Assembly: GCA_951802425.1 (NCBI GenBank)
Contig: OX637800.1
Coordinates: 1,860,001-1,924,000, forward strand
Direction: 5' to 3'
Length of the DNA stretch: 64,000 nt
Source: Clavaria fumosa
Lineage: Eukaryota; Basidiomycota; Agaricomycetes; Agaricales; Clavariaceae
This document shows, piece after piece, positions 22,114 to 32,827 of this stretch (positions within the stretch are counted from its first letter, which is position 1; each line of letters starts with the position of its first letter). The notes beneath the pieces were generated by a model. It was not told where the DNA came from and made no database searches. It saw only the letters and a program-made list of their open reading frames with translations. The position numbers and the translations under genes were made by a program.

Positions 22114-25100
22114 TTATGCTTTGGCAACCAGCCCTTGATTGCTAAGATTGGAGAAGTTCGTCACTTTTGTGACAACCCTCTCCACGCCGAAGCCGACGCC
22201 AACGACTACCGCCAAATCGACTGCAAGCAACTCCCCAGCGGCTGCCATAAACCTTGGTGCGAAAACCTTCCATACCATTAGGTGCCTCCGTAGTACAGCG
22301 GCGCTTGTTGCAGTTCCAAGCAGGAGGCAAGCATAAAAGGTCATGATGCCGAACGCCGCACGAGTGCTTTCCATACGGACATTGAAAGCAGCCAGAGGCG
22401 GTCGATTCCAGAGGCCTATCAAGGGCACGGCCAACGCAAAAAGGAAGAAGGAACCAAAGGAGTTGACGGTCACTGTTACCGGAGAGAAGGGATACGTCAC
22501 CGTGGGTGTGAGGACAAAGGCTGACTTCCATTGAATGGAGGAAATCGTAGCTTGATGTCCTGTCGCGTAGAATGTGTGTAACCCCAAGAGGGCAACTGGG
22601 ATGATTTCAGAGAAATGTAACAAAGAAACAAAGGATTGCGGCGCATTCGCATCGAGGGTGGCCAATGGAGTGGAGGGTACCAGTACAACCCTCGAACCTG
22701 TCAAGGCCTCACGAGCGCTACCAACGACCTCGAGAAATGAAAGTAGAGCGATGACCGCTAATGCGAGCATGATCTGGCCGGTAAGCTGAGTAACAGCGAA
22801 TAGAAAGCTTAAGAAGATCGTCCAAAAGATGAGATACGGTGATCCAAAAGAATTGGTATATTGTTTCTCTTCGGAGTCATTTCGGGGATTAATTCGAGTG
22901 ACTTCGGAGTTGTCAAATTCGAGGCGCAAAGGCCCACGCCACCAGAATATGCCGCCTCCCAATGTGATGCCTCCAATAGCACACCTGGCTATCACCGTCC
23001 GCGAAGTCCGCAAAGCGTTCGCCCAGGCATTCCCAAATATTGCTTCTGCCTCTACCCATTCCATCAGCCAGTATAGACCGCCACCCACTAGAGATGACCG
23101 TAGCAACCATGGTAAAAAGATGGCGGCCAGGTTGCGATCGGATTTGGATATTTGCAGGAATCTCTGTATCACGTAAGGGAGAACTATTGATACTGGCAGA
23201 GAAAGAAGCAGCACTATCATAGGAGGCGATGGAAGTGTAGAGGATGCAAAAAATGTGACGTGACAAAACGGTTGTTGCTCTTCGCGGCATACTGTGCTGG
23301 TTGCCATTAGTCGGACGCATATAGCAAAGAGCAGGGCGAAGCCTAAAATTTGAAGGCGAGGTTGCGGCACGGAAAGCGTGGTGAAGACAAATGGGATGAT
23401 GGACGACATCAAGAAGAAAGGTACTAAATGATCTTCCCAAAAGGTGAATGAGTTCGATGTGAAGGCGACGCTGTGCAAGATGAGCATGAAGGGCATATGC
23501 CCCAGTTGTGGAATGCTCCACTGGATACTGGTGAGGCATGCAAAACATGATGTCAACGGGGCAGTGAGCAGCACCCAGTCCAGCATATCGAGCCTCGAGA
23601 CATGATGTCCAATTGTCAAAGAGCATGCCACACCGAAGATAGCACCAACAACAAGCCCTTTGAGTACATTCATGAAGGTGAGAGTAGACCAAGCCTCCCA
23701 ACCAGGCCCCACATTTTCGAGAGATGAGTACAATGCCCAAGCAGCAAGGGTGCCAGAACTGAGTAGTGCAAGCCCAAAAATAATGGATATAGCGTCAAAT
23801 TGCGCCCAAATCGCACGACACACTTCGAGAGCAAGGCGATTGTATCGCTGGAGCGCCACCAACCTCTCATCTAGGCTCCTTGTCACATTGATGGAAGCCC
23901 ATGATGATTGCAAAGTCGACCAGCCTTCGTCCAACTCTTTTCCCGATGGACTAGCACGGTACCTGTCAAGATAAATTTTAATCTGAAGAGCGTTCAACTC
24001 CAAAGCTCGCGCAAGAACGTTAGGATTCAAATTTCGCCAGAACAATTCAGGTATCACGGAGCCGAGATTCCCGTATGGTATTGGGAGTCCGAGAAGCAGT
24101 GCGATGGTACACACGAGATCGATTTGTTGAATATGCCGATGCGCTCGAGGGGAACCAGGAAACGTGGCTCGTGGTGCCATGGTTGAAGAAAGAGATGGTG
24201 GCATAGGTGATGCAATCGGCCGGCGTTTACTATATATCCACACGGCAGCGGAGGTCTCCAGCTCACCATCCCCGCCGTGATCACCCGAGTGGTCCATGCC
24301 ATGGTCTCCGAGCACGATGAGCAACGTATCGTCATCTAAAGCGTCTACGACGCGGGTTAAGGTGAAGTTCATTTGCTCAAGCTTCTCCTTCATCTTCAAA
24401 TGATCTGGTCCTACTCGATGGCCAACATGGTCTACACCCAGGAAATGACCTACGAGAAAATGGAAGGGTGGATTGCTGTCGTCCAGAAGAGGGAAGAGAT
24501 GCTCGATAACCCCATTGTCGACCGTGTGAAGATCCTCCACGTTGAAGGAGTCGTATGGAAATGTCATTTGAGGGTGGAACGTTTCTGGAAACACGTTCAT
24601 CCACGTATCGTCTCCCATGAACGCGACCTTAAATTGGTTCTTGTCAGAGTATTAAATGATCCCGGCCCAGGATGCGCTCACCTTTTTCCCTTGTCGCTTC
24701 AGTTGATGCAAAAGTGAATCTTCAGCAATTGACGTTGCTCCAAAGTTTGAACCCAACTCTACAAAGGTTGGCAGAGATCCGGTAGTGAGGCCTTTGATGC
24801 GCTGCAATGTGGTTGTCGGAGGATCTGCGTATGCTTGAAATAGGACCGAATTGTTCGGTTGTGATGCGGAAAGGAGCCTTGGCAATGTCAAGACATTGTG
24901 GTGGAATGGAGAGTGAGGTAAGGGGGGGTCCGGTGAGACGAAATCAAAGCGCAAAGCATCGATGATGAGAAGAACAGCCTTCGCATGAGTTGCGGGTAGG
25001 GTGCATGACTGGATAGAGCAGTCATTGATATCAACCAGCGACAGGCGTGTCAGTAGAAATCCGCGGATGAAGAAATAAAGACCAGCGAGATGCACGAAGA

Positions 25101-25137
25101 AGATCCAAAGGATGAGCGGCAAGCCTTTGGCGGTCAT
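22114..25137 (-). CDS. GPI13: GPI ethanolamine phosphate transferase 3 (GPI13/PIG-O)
   Basis: ER membrane enzyme that transfers ethanolamine phosphate from phosphatidylethanolamine to the third mannose of the GPI precursor, the group later joined to protein. Two exons on the minus strand: 25137-24682 and 24627-22114, separated by a 54-bp intron in phase 0; about 989 residues, normal for the family. One N-terminal helix (LPLILWIFFVHLAGLYFF) precedes the lumenal alkaline-phosphatase-like domain with AVLLIIDALRFDF, PPTTTLQRIKGLTTG, VAFMGDDTW, HFLGVDHVGHRVGP and VLGDHGMDHSGDHGG (metal-binding Asp and His). The C-terminal half has many membrane helices. The open frame extends 23 codons upstream of the chosen ATG but begins without ATG; 25137 is the first ATG and directly precedes the signal-anchor helix. 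Confidence 0.92.
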
Positions 25138-25959
25138 GCTGGACCGCGACGACAACGTTCTTGACCTTGCTTCAGCAAGGTCTCCCACCGCCGAAACGGA
25201 CGCCAAAAAGTGTGAGAAAGTTTAGACTTGTTTGTGTTCTGTGGCCAGCCAACATAGCAGTCTCTTATTATCAAGCCGTGGCTATAAACATGTTACTCTC
25301 TCGGCTCTCGGGGTTGTTTGTTTAGTCCCAGGTTTCGCTAATATGGTTCGGTAACGGTATGTGCCTCACGCCGATGAGAGCGACCCATGTAACTGGTGCC
25401 ACGGCACTCCATGTCGCTCGGACTTATCCAAGGAACAGAGAATTTAGTTGAAGAGACCACACAAGCTTCCTTGGGTTGAGACCATTGTAGCTCAAAAACC
25501 TTCTCTTGATTCTCATTGGTTCCCTAGCTATTCATTATACACCTTTGAATGAATATATTAGTCTTACACACAGTACAAAGACATTGTTCACTTAATTACT
25601 TAATTAAATCTATATGTTAAACAAGCATGGTCCCAAACATAACAGTGGGGTGGGTTCTCATAAACCACTTGATAAATATTCCTCAAATTTTGATAGGGTA
25701 TAGATGCCTATTATTAGCATGGCATATCTTAATATTCTCATGATTTCTACAATTTTATTGAGGGCACAGCAGCAAATCTGCATCATGGCCACTTTAAACT
25801 CAGATACTGGGAGGGTGGGCTGTCACAAGTGTGGCTAGAGACCACCTCCACACATTAATTTAGTATGCCATTTGTATGCTCAAAACATCTCTAAACTTAA
25901 TGGATCTGGTTGTTGATGTAATGAAGTACTCATTCATGCCACACTTGTGATGGCCCACT
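25138..25959. other. Upstream region of GPI13, then AT-rich spacer
   Basis: The first 300 bp are CpG-containing promoter sequence. From about 25500 on the sequence becomes AT-rich and CpG-poor and marks the start of the repeat-rich half of the window. No gene was found. Confidence 0.55.
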
Positions 25960-25968
25960 CCCCCAAGT
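25806..25968. repeat. Short inverted repeat, possible small MITE
   Basis: GGGCTGTCACAAGTGTGGC (25817-25835) is repeated in inverted orientation as GCCACACTTGTGATGGCCC near 25938-25956 with two mismatches, and the flanks (GGGAGGGT and ACTCCCCC) also pair. The spacing is about 100 bp. Target duplications could not be fixed. Confidence 0.45.
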
Positions 25969-27297
25969 TGATGTATGGGGGAATCCACACAACAGACACA
26001 ACACAAACAGGTAGGACAACTGGTATTGGAGGACCACTAGCAAGGATCCAAAGACAAGCCCTGATGACACTGGGACTGATGAAGACCATGGCCATGGCCA
26101 CTGACACCATATAAGTGCACACGAACATCCTACCCCTTCACCTTCTAATCGACAAGCTCTGCCTGGTGGTGCTACTATGGATGGCCACACTCCTGAAAAC
26201 ACACCTCCTTCAATGACATCTAAGCCATGCACACAAGCACACCCCCAAAACCCACCAAGCACCCCTACACAAACTGATGGTGGACTTCAAGAAGATCAAC
26301 CTGGACATGGTAGAAAAGACACCTGCAGTCAGCCAACACCTGAAGCAAGCCCCACCCATACACATAGAAATACAGCCAAACAAAGAAGACGTGATACAAA
26401 AACTACTACAGGAGAAAGCAGACATCACCATCTATATGGACGGATCAGGTTAAAAAGGTGGAGTAGGTATGGCAGCAGTCTCAACATGGGAAGGACACCC
26501 AAATAGGATGATCCAACTACACCTGGGCAAGGACACCAGACACATGGTATATTCAGCAGAGGCCACAGCCCTAGTCTTAGGGGCACACCTCCTCCAGACA
26601 GAATGGGGAAACTTCAGCACAGCCACACTAGTAGTGGACAGCCAGGCAGTGATCCTCGCTATGCAGCTTTCTCAACCAGCACCCTCCCACAATATGCTAC
26701 AGGCCTTTGAATCCATTATCAGATGGGTAAGCCAGAGCAGAGAAGATCTGGAATGCAAGGCTATGTGGGTCCCGGGCCACCAAGGAGTGGAAGGGAACGA
26801 GCTTGGGGACGCAGCAGCCAAGGCAGTAGCCCAGGGCCTCAGCAGCCCCAAGAAAGAACTCCCCAGACTTTTAAGAAAACAAACTGCAGGCAGTAAGGCA
26901 GCATTATCACTAACACTGAGGAGAGCTATACAGGAAAGAGTGAGAAGATGGAAGGGATTGCCACAATACAACCACATCAAGCATATTGATGACTCCATGC
27001 CCAGGCTGCACTCATCAATACCTTTACAGCTCTGTACCAGACATGCCCCCCTAAACAAACATCTGCACAGAATAGGGGCAGCTGACAGCCCACTATGCCC
27101 ATACTGTGGACAAGAAGAGGAGACTGTCTGACACTTCCTCCTCACCTGCACTTGTACCACCACCTGAAGGAACATGATACTCAGTGACACAGGCAGGAGG
27201 GCATGTGATCTTGGCTTTCTGCTCACAGACCCCACAGCAATGAAGAAGGTCATCAATATGCTTTGGCAATGAAATGTTTCAAACACACTTCATGACC
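25960..27297 (+). pseudogene. 3' fragment of a Tad-like LINE: RT end and RNase H
   Basis: Remnant of ORF2 of a non-LTR retrotransposon. A conceptual frame runs from GGPLARIQRQALMTLGLM (after the RT domain) through IEIQPNKEDVIQ to an RNase H domain: YMDGSG, AEATALVLGAHLL, LVVDSQAVILAM, MWVPGHQGVEGNELGDAAAK. It ends with the zinc-binding tail CPYCGQEEET.HFLLTC typical of this group. Stops lie at 26451 (TAA inside the first RNase H motif), at 27129 (TGA, where related elements would read through) and earlier in the RT tail. The 5' part of ORF2 and all of ORF1 are missing, as expected for 5'-truncated insertion. The 3' end is interrupted by the MITE at 27306. Confidence 0.82.
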
Positions 27298-27305
27298 AGT
27301 GGTGG

Positions 27306-28070
27306 TAAAGCATCTCACAAGTGCACTCACAGGTGATTCGGATCCTTACCCATGGGTCTTACCCACTATCAGAGGCATACTCAGATCCGTGTATTATGAG
27401 TATAAAGAGAGATCTGGACCTGTAAGTCAAGTCTATGGGTATCAACAAGTACCTATGAGTTTCAACTTAGGATCCAAGTCAAGTCTGGGTCAGGTAAATA
27501 CCCACAAGTACCTATGGGTACCCAAGGGTACCTGTGAGTTTGGAGTTGGAATACATGGCACCATTAGACTACTTGATGATGAGAACATCCTTGCCATCAT
27601 CCTGCACCACCACATCCTTAGTTCCTTTCAGTCACTTATTCTTCTCTTTGAACACAGCTAAGATAGTTGATTGTTTTGCAATTGCTCTTGTACTTGTTTG
27701 TGAACAAGCCTGTTCATCTGAGTATATTGAAAAGTATTCTGATTCCTACTTTAACATAGGCCTGACTGATTGATTTGTATTTAGTGCTCCAACTTTTGTT
27801 GATACTTCTGATGTGGATGATGAGGAGCTACCAAGCTTGGAAGATTAGATGCTAGATAATAGTTGAAAGTATTGCCTATGAAATTGGTATTTTTTCTCCA
27901 CTACAGTGGCAGGTACCTGTGTGGGTACCCATGGATGTTTTCAGCTGTACCCAGATCTGTGGCAGAGGAATCCAGGAGTTACCTGAATCTGTGAGTTGTG
28001 TGACCCACAAGTATTCCCACAGGTTTACTTGTTAAGACTTGTGGGTAACCTGGAGTCGTGAGATGCCTTA
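27306..28070. mobile_element. hAT-type non-autonomous element (765 bp) with 8-bp target duplication
   Basis: The left end TAAAGCATCTCACAAGT and the inverted right end TAAGGCATCTCACGACT form terminal inverted repeats. The element is flanked by AGTGGTGG at 27298-27305 and 28071-28078, an exact 8-bp target site duplication as made by hAT transposases. Inside are many subterminal copies of GGTACCC/GGGTACC-like words in both orientations (27340-27540, 27905-28050). No transposase is encoded. It sits in the 3' end of the LINE fragment. Confidence 0.8.
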
Positions 28071-28248
28071 AGTGGTGGACAACAACAATGTAGTTCCAGA
28101 CCCACAAGCATGAAAGGAACCCACCTATCGGCCTGTCCACCCATGCCCAACCCTGAGACATGATGAGACATACAATGCAAGTCAACAATTGGAAAATTTT
28201 AGATAGTCTTTGCATGGCAACTGGTAGCTTTTCCCCCACAGGGGGTTT

Positions 28249-29040
28249 TTAATGCACCTGGCTCTTCCCCTTCTTAGGTAATTTCAAGTCCCCATGTGCA
28301 TTGGAGCTTGCCCAGTGGCCCAAAGCCATTGCCCAGACATAGATTATAGCACAAATGGATGTACAACCAAGTAGCATACTCTGACATAGGGCATAGCCCC
28401 AATAGGAGTTTAATGGGAAAAAAAAGGAGTCAGCACCAAGGTCTTCACAGATGCACAATGGGAGAAGTATCCACTCCTTTACAATTACATCCACTGTTTT
28501 GGATTTCCCCATTCCCGAAGATTGGGTGATCATGAGAATCTTGGCATAGTTGGATTTTTCATCCAAAGTATGGACATCATCCACTGCTCTGAGTAGGCTG
28601 AGTAGGGTTTTGTGAGATTGGCCAATGTAACTTGATCTCCAGGTGCTGATAACAGCTGAATAACACAGCTTCAGTGAATGAGCACCTAACAGCCCATCAA
28701 CAAACTTACTATCCTCTAGTGCAGGGGGAATGGTATATGAATGTGGGAATAGACCACTATATTCTACTGGAATGCCAATGGCTTCTCTGGAAATGGTGTT
28801 GCCTGTTGATAGGCATAGAATCTCTGTGTATGCATCAGATATTATACAGTCTTCTTTGAACTGCGGATGTCACACTCAAATTCCAGATCTTCTTGAATGA
28901 TCTAGTGACCCACACCTCTTTCAGCTTTTCCACCAACTCTGGATGATCTCAGAGCAGTGAGACTTGTTTGATGACTTTCTCAAACTTTGGGTCAAGCTTC
29001 CCTTCAGGGGATGTTACAATTGCCCTGATTAAGGAGAGTA
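28249..29040 (-). pseudogene. Decayed copy of the P-loop NTPase gene at 29.6-32.7 kb
   Basis: Two blocks match the downstream gene. 28870-29035 matches 32340-32505 (first exon; shared runs such as CAGCTTTTCCACCAACTCTG), and the minus strand of 28400-28585 encodes MITQSSGMGKSKTVDVIVKE, the Walker A region corresponding to IIQSSGMGKSRLVDAV. Many differences are CG to TG or CA changes (CGGCCCACGCC against TGACCCACACC). The rest of the coding region is missing. Confidence 0.75.
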
Positions 29041-29600
29041 GGCAAGGATGAATGTGACTGTGGGTGACAGGTGGAGTAGGTGAAGGTGTTCTAACATATT
29101 CTAACAGCTTTCAACCACTCAACTGAGTTGGCCTCAACCCCTGTGCTTACTCCTTGCAGCATCTGCAAGGGTTTTTGTTGTTCCTTACTTATTACAGACA
29201 TAATACCAGAGCCACAGGTGCTGCCCCCTTTATTCAGTGGCAATACCATGGGTCCATATCTAGTAATTGTTCAGGGTCAACCAAACCATTTTCAAGCTAC
29301 AGGAAAATCTGGGAAGCAGATATATTAGTATCTACAAAATGGTTGACTTTGTTCTAGTCATTTGGAAAATTGGCAAATTGACAACACAGTGGTAAAATTA
29401 AAGAAAGGACACAGAATCAGAGTATAACTGTCATCATCCTCCCTTTACTATTTTCTGCTTCCCTTCTTGGTCATACATCTACCTTCCTTACATTTCAGAT
29501 TGAGATCATGAAACAATCTTAACAATGAAAGGGGTCATTCCATACATGCAGGTGCTTCTAAGTATTGGGAAGAGGCAGTGTCCCTAGTAATCACCGGAGA
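29041..29600. other. Spacer without recognisable gene
   Basis: A/T-rich and CpG-poor. Only short frames; nothing could be linked to a family. Confidence 0.5.
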
Positions 29601-29601
29601 C

Positions 29602-32600
29602 TTAAGTTTCCCTTTCTTTCCCTTTAGCGGAACCGGCCTGAGCATCTGCTAATTCATCCAGCGGGGCTTCACTGATCCAGTCCAGTGACGGACCCGGCTC
29701 AGTGGAGAAGAAGGCCGGTTTCAGGCGCAACATAGCTTTCCGGTGAGCTTCCAATCCATTCCTCGGAAAGTCATCCATGATTGTTGACGCACAGATGATT
29801 GACCTGTAGACGCCGTCCATCTCTCGAGGGACAACCGCATATGTCTCGTGTGTGCAGCCCTCAATGTGGATTTGGTAATGTCGTAGATGGATATTCTCTG
29901 TCCGAGTGTCACCACCCCTCAACTTCTTCGCAGGGTACGGGGCATGAGGGTAGACTTTTGGTGTCTCGAGTCCGATGTCATGCACAAGTGACAGGATCGG
30001 ATGTTGGTTGACCGGTGTGCCCCCAACATGAGGGTTGAGGAGAACATCCGAAAGCGTTGCGCGATTCTTAATCTGGCCAAAAAGTGGACCACTATTGGCT
30101 GGACATATCGGAGCATCAAGGCCCCCAAAATGCATTGTTGCAAATAGGTCTGTTGACTTCTGATTGTCGGCACATTGATAGGCCACTCCTCGAACCAAAG
30201 GAATCCACTGAAGGTTTGGACGGATGACTCCGTAGTCACCAGCTCTCACGAATTGAGAGAAATTGAGATAAACACCCCGGAATGCACACTCCAAGGTCGG
30301 GCCATCCGTGTTGGCGACAGGCTTAGCATTAAGGATAGTGTGGTGCCAGCGTGGATTGATCAGTGCCCTCAACCAATCAAGAAGGAGTATCGGCCGATGG
30401 TATCTTGGATTGCTCGGATTATTGATCGTATCCGCTGTGTCATTCTGAATGACGAGATCATGACCAATCATCCAGAGAAGGCGGCCAATCATCTCTCCTC
30501 GCTCGCCTCGTGCCAGAAGGCCACCCTCAAACAATTTAGTCAATATGGTAGGGGCAACAATTTGGATGTGGGGGTCGGTGTTGAGAATTTGGGCAGCTGC
30601 TTCGGCTACGAGGGGCTCAGACGGTGTACCACCACGCAAAAACTCCCGATGATCCGGAACGGCAAATGCGATTCGCAAGTGGCTTTCGACAAGTTTCTCT
30701 TCGAAAATTCTTGACGTTTCGCGGGCAATGTCGAAGTCAAGCATGATTCGGACGCTGAGAGCAGCAATTCGCGCGTTCTCCGCCGCAATGTCACCGCAGG
30801 AAAGCTTCACCTTCGCGAGATCAATCATTTCTGATTTAACCTCACCGGCGCCGCAAGTATAGAGAGACGCCCAACTGACGCTAATCAGGGATGGAGACAT
30901 GATGGACAAAGACGGAGCTCACAGAGGACGGCCAAATTTCACAATATATTCAAGCGTGCAGACGTTGTGAAGTGTTACCCCAGATGGATATGCTTCAAGC
31001 AACGTGGCGAAGGAGTTGGATGCAAATGTGTCGAACGGTAGCTCCGTAAATGGGGCATGCAATATAACTCTATTCCAATCACGGAGGGTTTGATGGTTGG
31101 ATTTGGAAGGAGCGAATGCGCCAAGCCAGGAGTTCGTTGAAAGGGAGACAGTAAAGAATGGCAAATCGTTCATCTTTGCCAAGACACGTCCAAGCAAATG
31201 GTACCTACTCCGCGGTGGAGATTGACCTGGTTTTGCTTCTGACTTTGTCAACACGTGTGCTTCATCAAAGTACATGAAAAACAAAACAGGTTCCTTCAAA
31301 CGTTCAGAATCGAAGGAATGCTTGGATGACACCAAAGCTTCGCGCAAGGACGTCATGAACGATCCAGCATTATCTGCCAGCATCGAGTCTGCATCGAGCG
31401 TTCAGTATACAGCAGAATGCGTGAAACAAAACATGCGCACCGACGTCCTCTGAAGCTGTGCCCCCCTGAAAAAACTATTGATGTATTAGATAAATGCAAC
31501 ATTCTAGCAACTGGCCCACACCTTCTCCGCAACATCTACGACCTTCTGATAGAATTTGCTTCGCGCTGCACCTACTCTCCATTCGGTGGCGCCCGAAGCT
31601 AGGTAGTTGTGCCAACGCTTAGCAATGGAGCCTTCCGAGTGTTGCGTTTGGTTGAGCGTGACCCGAAGCTCGCTGGCAGCACATAGGAAGAGCGCTGCAA
31701 AAAAGGTCTTATATCTTCTCTCAATCAGGCCGTCGTCATTTGGCTCTCGATATTTAGGTTCGTGGAAGAAGTCCCGGACGCAATCATCGGCAGGAGGGTA
31801 CGCTAAGTGATCAAGGTTAGGTTAAGAAAAGCGTGTAACAACTGCAGGACGCTACCGATCAGACTTCGCGAGGCAGGCTCGCGTACGTTGAAGGGAAAAC
31901 AGAACTTTTCTTCGGCGACGGCATCTACGAGGCGTGATTTGCCCATACCTGAAGATTGAATGATGCTAATAGAATGATTGTATGGAGATTTCAGGGGGTC
32001 ATCGGGAGGCTTGCGCAATCTATTCATCAAATCTGCGAGAAGGAGATGGCTATTGCCCAACCACTTATCCGAGAACGCTTTGTGAGCAGCTATGGTGACC
32101 ATTGGAACAAATCGTAGTGGATGACAATGAAAAGGACAGGACCTTTCACTACATGGGGGGTGAAGGTCAGGCTGCAGTGATAACACTTTATCAAGGTAAG
32201 GAATGATTCACATCTTTCTGTTTCCCTCTCCAGGGGGGGTGAACGGCGCAGCCGAGATTCCACGCTTGCAGACGTTGGTAGGCGCAAAATTTCTGCACAG
32301 ACATGGGCAATGATGAGTATACCTCAAAGTTGGTCCTTAAAATAGGATATCGCACTCAAATTCCGGATCTCCTTGAATGATCTAGCGGCCCACGCCTCTT
32401 TCAGCTTTTCCACCAACTCTGGATGATCTCGGAGCAGCAAGTGTAGTTCGGTGATTTTCTCAAACTTTGGGTTGAGCTTCCCTTCGGAGAATGTTACAAT
32501 CGCCCCGAGAATGTCGCGAGAAGAGAAATCCTGTTCCTGTTCCTGTTCGAACCAATCAAGCACTAACTTGTCTTGGCGGGTGTGGGCGGCATCATCGAGG

Positions 32601-32704
32601 TCATTAGACGCCTCTTCGAGAATCGTATGTTTGGCAATGGACTCATCCATTGGAGGGTCTGTCTGAGAACTGGATCTCTTGCGACTGCCAGAAGGCTGGT
32701 TCAT
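29602..32704 (-). CDS. P-loop NTPase of an Agaricomycete-expanded family, 5' exons uncertain
   Basis: Minus-strand gene. The reliable exons are: one ending at 31856 (beginning somewhere between 32150 and 32100), 31802-31522, 31465-31441, 31388-30923 and 30880-29602. Introns of 53, 56, 52 and 42 bp join them in frame. Motifs: HKAFSDKWLGNSHLLLADL, Walker A SIIQSSGMGKSRLVDAV, SLIAYPPADDCVRDFF, Walker B-like PVLFFMYFDEAHVL, then a long C-terminal region (FGRPLVSWASLY...). This layout is known to me from a large basidiomycete family of uncharacterised P-loop proteins; the function is not established. A first exon from the ATG at 32704 (MNQPSGSRKRSSSQ) ends at an in-frame TGA (32326-32324) and I could not find an intron that joins it to the Walker A exon in frame. 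The N-terminus may therefore be broken, or the model is incomplete there. A decayed copy lies at 28.2-29.0 kb. Confidence 0.7.
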
Positions 32705-32784
32705 GTGTATGTGAGAACGTTCGTAGGTCAGCGAAGTTGCAATTGTGGCAAGCCGCAGCTCCGTGAGGGCAATCACGCATGACG

Positions 32785-32794
32785 CTTATATAAG
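32785..32794 (-). promoter_or_regulatory. TATA box of the P-loop NTPase gene
   Basis: CTTATATAAG stands about 80 bp upstream of the ATG at 32704 on the minus strand. Its position excludes the more distal ATG at 32776, which would lie only about 10 bp downstream of the box. Confidence 0.5.
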
Positions 32795-32827
32795 TGGGGT
32801 TGGGCAACTCCGCTGCATGACGCGGCA

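Noticed and set aside
24682..25206. Longer GPI13 N-terminus starting at 25206
   Set aside because: The first codon would be TTG; the first ATG in frame is at 25137 and immediately precedes the signal-anchor helix.
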